Shown one piece after another: positions 1 through 5,197 of a DNA stretch of 5,197 nucleotides. Position 1 is the first letter of the stretch, and each line of letters opens with the position of its first letter. The notes under the pieces were generated by a model. That model was not told the DNA's origin. It did not search any database and saw nothing but the letters and a program-made list of their open reading frames with translations. This stretch comes from Dehalococcoidia bacterium UBA5629 (GTDB lineage: Bacteria; Chloroflexota; Dehalococcoidia; GIF9; UBA5629): NCBI GenBank assembly GCA_002421445.1, contig DIKB01000120.1, positions 1 through 5,197 of the forward strand, given 5' to 3'. Both the position numbers and the translations under genes were made by a program.

Positions 1-56
1 CACTTTTCAACTTTTCCTAACATATTCATATGAGCGCCGTATAGTATTTTCGGCAT
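1..56 (-). CDS. Start of a truncated gene, possibly type II 3-dehydroquinate dehydratase-like (AroQ family)
   Basis: An ATG at 56-54 opens a minus-strand frame of 18 codons that stays open to the window edge, reading MPKILYGAHMNMLGKVEK. The pattern KIL..G..N.LGK resembles the N-terminus of type II dehydroquinases (KILxxxGPNLNLLGxRE), which catalyse the third shikimate-pathway step. However, the first Asn of that signature is His here and the strand is two residues shorter before the glycine. A stop codon (TGA, 59-57) directly precedes the ATG, so this is the earliest possible ATG in frame. No Shine-Dalgarno sequence is visible. A TACAAT box at 73-68 would give an almost leaderless transcript, but there is no good -35. 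The frame lies 72 bases downstream of the recombinase stop on the same strand and could be co-transcribed with it. The family assignment is inference from 18 residues; a divergent paralogue or an unrelated protein is possible. Confidence 0.4.
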   Translation of the reverse strand, partial: MPKILYGAHMNMLGKVEK

Positions 57-128
57 TCATGCTAAATATTGTACTTTACATAACGATTTCTGCATTGTAA
101 AATATCAGCGATTAATATCATATCTTCT

Positions 129-1088
129 CTATTTTCTTCCATGAAACGATTTGTGAATATCTTTTAGATGTTTATTGGTAACATGTGTATAGACTTGTGT
201 TGTGCGAATGCTTTCATGTCCCAGCATTTCCTGCACTGAACGCAGATCGGCGCCGCCCATAAGTAGATCCGTGGCAAATGAGTGTCTCAAGGTGTGTGGA
301 GTAACATTTATCGGTATGCCAGCTTTTTTTGAATAATGGTTAACTATATTGCGAATCGATCGTGTAGTTAGTCTCATCTTTTCGCCTGCTCTATCATAAT
401 TAACATCTCTACTGTAACGAATGAAAAGTGGCTTGAATCGGTCTTTTCTGGTCTTTAAATATTCATCAATCCATCGTGCAGATGTATCAGACAAAAAGAC
501 GACACGAACTTTTCCGCCTTTCCCTCTCACACTGAATTCTTTTCGTTCGAGATTTATTGTATCCCGATTTAGACTTACTAATTCTGAGACTCTAAGCCCG
601 GTGCTAAAAAGAGTCTCCAATATTGCTTTATCTCTTAAACCAATGTCTGTAGTTGTATCAGCGCTATTCAGCAACTGTTCCATTTGATCAATAGTAAGGA
701 AGCTAACCATGCGCATTATCTGCTTGGGCAACTCTATTTTATCTGGGGAGAGGGTAGCTATATCCCTTTTCACTAGGAGATAACGCAAAAACGAACGTAA
801 TGCTATAATATAATAGCCTTGTGTTACAGATTTTAATATGGGTTTGCCATCTTCATCACGTAACCTTGAAAGATATAAACGGTATTGGCGAATGTTTTCC
901 AGTGTTATATCTTGAGGAATGCGTGTGTCGGTGTTTTCAGTGAGCCAATCGTGAAACGTTATCAAATAGTGACGGTAATCAACTATAGTGAGTGGTGATA
1001 ACAATCTTTCTATTTCAAGATATTCTAAAAACTCATTGATAAATTTAATCAGAACTGATTCTTTATGGCGCAATTGATTTTTTACCAT
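129..1088 (-). CDS. Xer-type tyrosine recombinase (XerC/XerD/XerA-like)
   Basis: A complete 319-residue tyrosine recombinase, somewhat longer than typical XerC/XerD (about 300). Residues about 12-108 form the N-terminal SAM-like core-binding domain, and about 127-315 the catalytic domain. The full catalytic set is visible: Arg166 (STGLRVSEL), Lys190 (RGKGGK), His265 and Arg268 (PHTLRHSFATDL), His291 (LGHES) and the nucleophile Tyr300 (VYTHV). Enzymes of this family cut and rejoin DNA through a 3'-phosphotyrosine at short sites with two arms and a 6-8 base centre; Xer proteins resolve chromosome dimers at dif. The start is supported by AGGA at 1099-1096, seven bases before the ATG. The stop is TAG. 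A candidate promoter and a dif-like inverted repeat lie immediately upstream. Base composition is much more A+T-rich than selAB (sampled lines at 301 and 781 are 28-32% G+C against about 52% at 2461). It could be the housekeeping Xer enzyme or the integrase of a mobile element; the nearby 11-6-11 site favours Xer. Confidence 0.95.
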   Translation of the reverse strand: MVKNQLRHKESVLIKFINEFLEYLEIERLLSPLTIVDYRHYLITFHDWLTENTDTRIPQDITLENIRQYRLYLSRLRDEDGKPILKSVTQGYYIIALRSFLRYLLVKRDIATLSPDKIELPKQIMRMVSFLTIDQMEQLLNSADTTTDIGLRDKAILETLFSTGLRVSELVSLNRDTINLERKEFSVRGKGGKVRVVFLSDTSARWIDEYLKTRKDRFKPLFIRYSRDVNYDRAGEKMRLTTRSIRNIVNHYSKKAGIPINVTPHTLRHSFATDLLMGGADLRSVQEMLGHESIRTTQVYTHVTNKHLKDIHKSFHGRK

Positions 1089-1106
1089 TTCATTTTCCTG
1101 TCTCTT

Positions 1107-1134
1107 ATTTCCTAAAAGTTACATTTTAGGAAAT
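1107..1134. other. dif-like Xer core site (11-6-11 perfect inverted repeat)
   Basis: The left arm ATTTCCTAAAA (1107-1117) and the right arm (1124-1134) are exact reverse complements, 11 of 11 bases, separated by six bases (1118-1123, TGTAAC on the minus strand). This matches the 11-6-11 layout of Xer/dif sites. The left arm matches the corresponding arm of Bacillus subtilis dif as I recall it (ACTTCCTAGAA) at 9 of 11 positions, and the centre shares TGTA with the E. coli dif centre TGTATA. The site sits 18 bases upstream of the recombinase start codon. No T-tract follows the hairpin on either strand, which argues against an intrinsic terminator. It may also be, or only be, an operator, since it overlaps the candidate -10 box and start point of the recombinase promoter. 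Function is inferred from geometry and position. Confidence 0.6.
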
Positions 1135-1161
1135 GATATCATGGACAACTACTAAGGTCAA
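1133..1161 (-). promoter_or_regulatory. Candidate sigma-70 promoter for the recombinase gene
   Basis: On the minus strand, TTGACC (1161-1156, 5 of 6 to consensus) and TATCAT (1138-1133, 5 of 6) are separated by exactly 17 bases. Transcription would start near 1126, giving a leader of about 38 bases. The last two bases of the -10 box and the predicted start point fall inside the inverted repeat at 1107-1134, so a protein bound there would block this promoter. Confidence 0.5.
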
Positions 1162-1267
1162 TTACCAGTCTCTTCAAATACAAGATGAGCCTGAAGGAGA
1201 TATCGATTTCTGGGGTGCAACGATTACTCGGACATACCCCTATGAACATCCCTCCCGCATCGGATAT
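1135..1267. other. Intergenic spacer between selB and the recombinase
   Basis: This 133-base stretch follows the selB stop and holds the recombinase promoter at its left end. I looked for a selenocysteine tRNA, an intrinsic terminator and a small gene and found none convincing. A weak hairpin (GGGGT at 1212-1216 with ACCCC at 1236-1240, 19-base loop) has no T-tract. On the plus strand one frame, open from the TGA at 1134-1136, contains GVQRLLGH, which is reminiscent of the box before the catalytic Tyr in tyrosine recombinases; it could be a decayed remnant or chance. Confidence 0.4.
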
Positions 1268-3115
1268 TTATCTGATCACACGTTCATCACCAACCCTGCG
1301 GGTGATCTTTTTACTGTCGAGATATTCCAGAAGGGCTATTGCATATTTCCGGCTTGTTCCCAGCAGATCACGAACTTCGGCTACTGTTATTCTTCCTTTT
1401 TCCTTGCCATAGGAAACGATTCGCTTCACCATCTCATCATATGCTTCTCTGGAAAAAATAATGCCTTCAGCGACCTTCACCACCCTGTCTTGCTTAATAA
1501 GCAAGGCAAGGATATCGGGTCCCGGCATTACATCTCCGGATGGAGAAAACGGATTCTGCTCCAATGATTCCAGGAAGGCAGCGATCTTTGCATCCTGTTC
1601 TTTGGTCAGTTGAATTGAAAAAGAGGGCATCCTGATGACCGCACCATCTTCAACGAGAAGATGTTCATCGAGCAATTGTTGCATAACAACCGAATGAGAT
1701 TTCAAGACTAATTTATTAATCAGCTCACCCTTCGATATCCCCGGCTTGGCTGGATAGGTACGGTGATAATCCGATACAAGAGCAACAGCCCTGTTGGAAA
1801 GCTCCCGCCAGAACGACTTCGTCATCAGCAGCGCAGCATCACCCGATCCGGCAATAACAACCTTATCCTCCTGAATAAGATCTGCAACAAGCTGCTGAAC
1901 ATCGGACGGAGTGACATTGCACTCAACGGAAACTGCTTTCACCGGCAGCGGCTGTTTCATCTCCAGTGTAGCCAGAACAAGATCAAGCTGACTGCCCTCA
2001 TTCATGTTTTTGAGTTGCTCGATAGTATCCTGCTTAAACCGCTTATGCTTTGCCGGTTTTATATCGAGAATTATACCGCCACCGAGTGTATCATTGGGTG
2101 AACGAATGATAAAGTGATCGCCTTTAACAACAGGAACAGGATCGGTTAATGCAAATTGCACCAGCCCTGACTCCCCTGGCTTTAATTCCTCCGATTCAAG
2201 TAAATGAAGCCGCACCATAACCTCAGCGGCACCAGTATGAAAACTAAGTATAGTTCCGTGGCGGAGAGGGCGCTTGGTTTGGGAAAGCAATCGCAAACGT
2301 GTATCGATTCGCTTCGTCGGCACAAGCCAGCCGGGATTGGTTAGCACATCACCGCGGTTTACATCGGATGCTGAAACTCCAACAAGGTTCGCAGCAACTC
2401 TGGTACCCGGACCAACGGATTCAACACGATTTTTATGAGACTGCAATCCCCTGATACGCACTTTTAAACCGGCGGGCTGTATCTCCACCTCCTGTCCTTG
2501 AGTGAGCGAACCGTCAATAAGCGTCCCGGTAACAACTGTTCCTGATCCCATTATGGAGAACGAACGATCAATAAGCAAACGAGGACGGCCGATATCCTTT
2601 CGAGGCTGAATATCAGATAATGTGTGCTCAAGTGTTTGAAGAAGCTCAGTAATGCCATCACCCTTTACCGACGAGACCGCTATTACCGGCGCACCCTCAA
2701 GCGCTGTGCCTCTGATAATGTCCTCGATTTCAAGGGTAACAAGCTCCAGCAACTCCGCATCAACAAGGTCTTTTTTGGTAAGAACAATAATACCTTTCCT
2801 AATCTCAAGAAGGTCGAGAATAGCCAGATGCTCTCGGGTCTGAGGCATCACACCCTCATTCGCAGCAATTATTAACAGGGCAACATCGATCCCACCGGCG
2901 CCGGCCAGCATGTTTTTTACAAAACGCTCATGCCCAGGCACGTCAACGATCCCGATCTCTTTGCCACCCGGCAACGTCAACCAGGCAAAACCGAGATCAA
3001 TGGTCATGCCTCGTTCTTTTTCTTCCCTTAACCGATCGGGGTCAATGCCTGTGAGAGCATGAACGAGCGCAGTTTTACCATGATCGATATGACCGGCAGT
3101 TCCTATGACAAACAT
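1268..3115 (-). CDS. selB: Selenocysteine-specific translation elongation factor SelB
   Basis: A 615-residue SelB, about the length of the E. coli protein. This GTPase brings Sec-tRNA(Sec) to the ribosome and recognises the mRNA hairpin (SECIS) after the UGA codon. The N-terminal G domain shows G1 GHIDHGKT (8-15), G2 Thr38 in GMTIDLGFA, G3 DVPGHERF (58-65), G4 TKKD (113-116, the usual Asn replaced by Thr) and G5 SSVKG (148-152). EF-Tu-like beta-barrel domains follow at about 178-255 and 268-355. Residues about 370-615 form the winged-helix tail; its last module keeps GTSRKYAIALLEYLD (586-600), typical of the SECIS-binding end. The start codon lies inside the end of selA, overlapping by 13 bases, with only a weak GAGGG at 3133-3129, so translation is probably coupled to selA. 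The stop is TAA. No clear terminator follows. The protein appears intact and the identification is secure. Confidence 0.98.
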   Translation of the reverse strand: MFVIGTAGHIDHGKTALVHALTGIDPDRLREEKERGMTIDLGFAWLTLPGGKEIGIVDVPGHERFVKNMLAGAGGIDVALLIIAANEGVMPQTREHLAILDLLEIRKGIIVLTKKDLVDAELLELVTLEIEDIIRGTALEGAPVIAVSSVKGDGITELLQTLEHTLSDIQPRKDIGRPRLLIDRSFSIMGSGTVVTGTLIDGSLTQGQEVEIQPAGLKVRIRGLQSHKNRVESVGPGTRVAANLVGVSASDVNRGDVLTNPGWLVPTKRIDTRLRLLSQTKRPLRHGTILSFHTGAAEVMVRLHLLESEELKPGESGLVQFALTDPVPVVKGDHFIIRSPNDTLGGGIILDIKPAKHKRFKQDTIEQLKNMNEGSQLDLVLATLEMKQPLPVKAVSVECNVTPSDVQQLVADLIQEDKVVIAGSGDAALLMTKSFWRELSNRAVALVSDYHRTYPAKPGISKGELINKLVLKSHSVVMQQLLDEHLLVEDGAVIRMPSFSIQLTKEQDAKIAAFLESLEQNPFSPSGDVMPGPDILALLIKQDRVVKVAEGIIFSREAYDEMVKRIVSYGKEKGRITVAEVRDLLGTSRKYAIALLEYLDSKKITRRVGDERVIR

Positions 3116-4479
3116 ACTATCCGAAGCGCCCTCAAAATAGTTTCATCTTCTTCAGGAAGAACGGTGCGTGGATCAAGCAGCAATACATCATTATCCACTC
3201 TGCCCACAATCGATGGACTATATACCCTGAGCTTCCGGTTCACTACATGAGCAAACTTTTGCGGCAATTTACTGGTATCACCACCGATAGCCACCAGCTT
3301 TGTCGGCATCGAACCACCAGGCATACTGCCGCCGCCGATCATCGTTTCTCCATCGATAACCCGTGCCATGTCACCAAGAGATGTAGCCCAGGCCATCGCA
3401 CGCTCTTGTATCCGGTTTAACGAAGCTGAAATCATCATCCAGACCGGTATCTTTAGCAGCGCCTCTCCTTTAATATAATGGGTCAGCGTTACCTCAAGTC
3501 CCGCAATCCTGATTTTATCGATCCGTAACGCACGGGACAGGGAATGCTTTTTCAATCTATCGATAACTGTTTTCTTGCCTGTAATGATCCCCGCCTGCGG
3601 ACCACCGACCAGTTTATCACCTGAAAAACACGATAGCGCTCCGAGGCCGACGCTCTGCTGAACCAGAGGCTCGGAAGCAAGCCCGAATTGAGCCACATCG
3701 ATAAAGCACCCGCTGCCAAGATCATCAATCATTAGCAGATTATGTCTATCTGCCACATCCATCATTTCTTCGAGCACAACACTTTGAGTAAAACCGCTTA
3801 TCTTAAAATTACTTGGATGCACCCGAAGCAATGCCGCTGTCTGTGGTGTAACGGCATTCTCATAATCAGCCGCATATGTACAATTCGTTGTACCCACCTC
3901 GACAAGTTTGGCGCCGCTCTGCCTCATCACATCAGGAATTCGAAAACCACCACCGATCTCTACCGCCTGCCCACGGGAGACGATAACTTCTTTTCTTCTG
4001 GCAAGCGCCGTCAATATCAGAAGCACGGCAGCAGCGTTATTATTTACGACAAGCGCCGCTTCAGCGCCTGTAAGTTGACAGAGCAATCGCTCCAGATGAA
4101 CGTGACGAGTGCCGCGGACACCTGATTCAGTATCAAACTCAAGATTGCAATAGCCTTGACTTATACGTTCCATTGCTATCGCAGCTTCTTTACTCACGGG
4201 AGCTCGGCCGAGATTGGTGTGAAGCAATACTCCCGAAGCGTTGATGATCCTGCGTAACGATGGCTGAAGCAATCCATTCGCACGTTCTGCTATATCGGAG
4301 AGTATTTGTTCGAAAGACGGCGCCGATCTGCCCGCAGCTATCGTTTTGCGTATCTCGTGCAGTATATCGCGGGCGATATCAACAAGCACAGAGTGAGGCA
4401 ATTGGGCTGTCATCGGTGCGATACGACCGTCAGAAAGAATCTTATCCACACTGGGAAGATGTCGTAATTCACTTGACAT
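3103..4479 (-). CDS. selA: L-seryl-tRNA(Sec) selenium transferase SelA
   Basis: A full-length SelA of 458 residues (E. coli about 463). This cytosolic PLP enzyme converts Ser-tRNA(Sec) to Sec-tRNA(Sec) using selenophosphate from SelD. The N-terminus has the family opening ELRHLPSVDKIL (4-15), which supports the chosen start. Further signatures are INASGVLLHTNLGRAP (79-94), LTGAEAALVVNNNAAAV (136-152), DDLGSG (252-257), the PLP-binding Lys289 in SGDKLVGGPQAG (286-297), RALRIDK (316-322) with active-site arginines, GGGSMPGGSMPT (382-393) and LLDPRTVLPEED (434-445). One oddity is Cys200 within GTTNCT, where SelA proteins usually have Arg (GTTNRT). It is encoded by TGT, one transition from CGT. 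It is first in the operon, with selB following by overlap. There is no good Shine-Dalgarno sequence before the ATG, and no convincing promoter; a TATAGT at 4499-4494 lacks a -35. The stop is TAG. Confidence 0.98.
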   Translation of the reverse strand: MSSELRHLPSVDKILSDGRIAPMTAQLPHSVLVDIARDILHEIRKTIAAGRSAPSFEQILSDIAERANGLLQPSLRRIINASGVLLHTNLGRAPVSKEAAIAMERISQGYCNLEFDTESGVRGTRHVHLERLLCQLTGAEAALVVNNNAAAVLLILTALARRKEVIVSRGQAVEIGGGFRIPDVMRQSGAKLVEVGTTNCTYAADYENAVTPQTAALLRVHPSNFKISGFTQSVVLEEMMDVADRHNLLMIDDLGSGCFIDVAQFGLASEPLVQQSVGLGALSCFSGDKLVGGPQAGIITGKKTVIDRLKKHSLSRALRIDKIRIAGLEVTLTHYIKGEALLKIPVWMMISASLNRIQERAMAWATSLGDMARVIDGETMIGGGSMPGGSMPTKLVAIGGDTSKLPQKFAHVVNRKLRVYSPSIVGRVDNDVLLLDPRTVLPEEDETILRALRIVCLS

Positions 4480-4565
4480 ATGTTTTCTATTTTACTATAT
4501 TCGGGCATCAAAACGCATAGTTCGAACCAAACCAGGTGAGCCAGAAGAACAAGCATACACTCATA
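4480..4565. other. Divergent intergenic region between selA and the cysteine-rich gene
   Basis: This stretch should hold the selA control region, but no convincing selA promoter or tRNA-Sec gene is visible. The only notable item is an 8-base palindrome, GTTCGAAC (4520-4527). It resembles a tRNA T-loop by sequence but has no pairing flanks. Confidence 0.4.
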
Positions 4566-4594
4566 TTGACAAGGAGGAAATCAGCTTGTAGAAT
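4566..4594 (+). promoter_or_regulatory. Near-consensus sigma-70 promoter of the cysteine-rich gene
   Basis: TTGACA (4566-4571, 6 of 6) and TAGAAT (4589-4594, 5 of 6) are separated by exactly 17 bases. Transcription would start near 4601, giving a leader of about 22 bases that consists almost only of the ribosome-binding site. It fires away from selA. The sequence suggests strong, constitutive-type expression; no operator is evident. Confidence 0.75.
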
Positions 4595-4603
4595 AGGCCA
4601 CAG

Positions 4604-4612
4604 AAAGGAGGT
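4604..4612 (+). promoter_or_regulatory. Strong Shine-Dalgarno sequence for the cysteine-rich gene
   Basis: AAAGGAGGT (4604-4612) is close to a full anti-16S match, and its GGAGG ends 11 bases before the ATG at 4623. The spacing is slightly long, but no other start codon lies nearer in the frame. It contrasts with the poor sites before selA and selB and fixes the start of the downstream frame. Confidence 0.8.
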
Positions 4613-4622
4613 ATATCGTTCA

Positions 4623-5197
4623 ATGAAGAAAATATTTGGAATATTGTTTGTGGTTATGACAGTGGTTACTTTACTCGCCATCCCGGCAGCAGTGTCAGCA
4701 GGAGCGCTGGCAACCGACTGCACTTTTGAGAAAATAAAGTGGCAGGATAATCCAAACTCCTGGCATCTGTATCTCAATAACTGGGGAAGGACTCCGCCCA
4801 ATGCGATGTCACGGCTTGCCGGACTTGCGCTTCAATCGCTCTACAAAGAGAGCGGCAAAAATGCGGCTTGTTCCACCGCAACCTGCACAACCTGTGATGA
4901 TTGTGCAAAAAATGGCGGACTCTGGGGTGTCAGTTCATGCTTTGCCAATAAGAGCTGGGCTGCCGATGATATCAGCACAAAAGTCAGTCTGACCAATTCA
5001 CATCCCAACCATTTCGGTTGTGGTTGCTGTGCTGCGACAACCGGCAAAGGCGAAACCTGTGGCAGCCAATACTGCGCCAATGGGCCATGCAGCAATTGTT
5101 CCGGTGGTGACTGGGGCATCAGCGGCTGTGCTCATCCGCAATGCGTTGGTGATACCTGGTGCTACACCGATAACCTGGCAACAGGCAAGGGCAGCAG
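4623..5197 (+). CDS. Secreted cysteine-rich tandem-repeat protein, partial, function unknown
   Basis: From the ATG at 4623 a frame stays open to the window edge: 191 codons plus two bases, with no in-frame TGA, TAA or TAG. Residues 1-26 form a signal peptide (MKK start, hydrophobic 4-20, likely cleavage after AVSA or GALA), so the product is exported. The mature part begins with a cysteine-poor segment (34-82) and then becomes cysteine-rich. There are 16 Cys in 191 residues: 33, 83, 88, 91, 94, 106, 133, 135, 136, 146, 151, 156, 159, 169, 174 and 180. A motif repeats: [ST]GKxxxC, four residues, C, two to four, C, two, C, then WG[VI]S[SG]C. Copies begin at Ser77 and Thr140, and TGKG at 187-190 looks like the start of a third. 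A His/Cys cluster HxxHxxCxCC lies at 127-136. The gene is divergent from selA and well equipped for expression. I do not recognise the family; disulfide-rich or metal-binding roles are only possibilities. Confidence 0.85.
   Translation, partial: MKKIFGILFVVMTVVTLLAIPAAVSAGALATDCTFEKIKWQDNPNSWHLYLNNWGRTPPNAMSRLAGLALQSLYKESGKNAACSTATCTTCDDCAKNGGLWGVSSCFANKSWAADDISTKVSLTNSHPNHFGCGCCAATTGKGETCGSQYCANGPCSNCSGGDWGISGCAHPQCVGDTWCYTDNLATGKGS

Noticed and set aside
13..20. TTTCCTAA, also found in the dif-like arm (1108-1115), as a possible direct repeat flanking the recombinase.
   Set aside because: The same 8-mer also occurs inside selB at 2795-2802, and similarity beyond it is modest, so chance is the simpler explanation.
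1107..1134. Inverted repeat read as an intrinsic terminator for selB.
   Set aside because: No T-tract follows on either strand, and the stem is A+T-rich rather than G+C-rich.
1135..1267. Selenocysteine tRNA gene (selC) next to selB; a CTTCAAA anticodon-loop-like string occurs at 1172-1178.
   Set aside because: The flanking bases do not pair into an anticodon stem, and no acceptor or T arm can be formed.
1133..1567. Plus-strand frame of 144 codons.
   Set aside because: Most of it is antisense to the 3' end of selB, with no recognisable protein features or ribosome-binding site.
4520..4527. GTTCGAAC as a tRNA T-loop.
   Set aside because: The five bases on each side do not pair in either orientation, and no other tRNA arm is present.
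4571..4591. AAGGAGG followed eight bases later by TTG TAG, a possible tiny leader ORF.
   Set aside because: It lies within the promoter, upstream of the predicted transcript start, and has only one codon before the stop.
4508..4801. Minus-strand frame of 97 codons with hydrophobic stretches.
   Set aside because: It is antisense to the signal peptide of the cysteine-rich gene, and the hydrophobicity is a shadow of that sequence.
4841..5119. Minus-strand frame of 92 codons.
   Set aside because: It is antisense to the cysteine-rich gene, low in complexity, and has no ribosome-binding site or family signature.

Overview
The window is a bacterial segment that reads as part of a selenocysteine-decoding genome. 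On the minus strand, selA (3103-4479) is followed by selB (1268-3115), overlapping by 13 bases. The two genes give the enzyme that makes Sec-tRNA and the elongation factor that delivers it to the ribosome. Such operons are common in anaerobes. The protein style (a XerA-like single recombinase, SelA/SelB wording) would fit Chloroflexota (Dehalococcoidia-like) or a similar anaerobic lineage, but this is from memory and is a weak call.

Layout from left to right: the truncated first 18 codons of a minus-strand gene, possibly a type II dehydroquinase (AroQ) relative; a complete Xer-type tyrosine recombinase on the minus strand (129-1088); a 179-base intergenic stretch; selB; selA; a 143-base divergent intergenic region; and on the plus strand, running off the right edge from 4623, a secreted cysteine-rich repeat protein of unknown function. 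The recombinase part is clearly richer in A+T than selAB.

Two things stand out. First, just upstream of the recombinase start lies a perfect inverted repeat with the 11-6-11 geometry of a Xer/dif core site. It overlaps the -10 box of a good promoter for the recombinase gene. This looks like a single-Xer system with its site beside its gene, and possibly autoregulation. Second, the divergent gene next to selA has a near-consensus sigma-70 promoter and a strong Shine-Dalgarno sequence. It encodes an exported protein with 16 cysteines in 191 visible residues, arranged in a tandem motif, with a third copy apparently starting at the window edge.

SelA and SelB act together in selenocysteine synthesis and insertion. 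tRNA-Sec (selC) and selD are not in the window. I see no sequence-level link between the recombinase and the selenium genes beyond adjacency.
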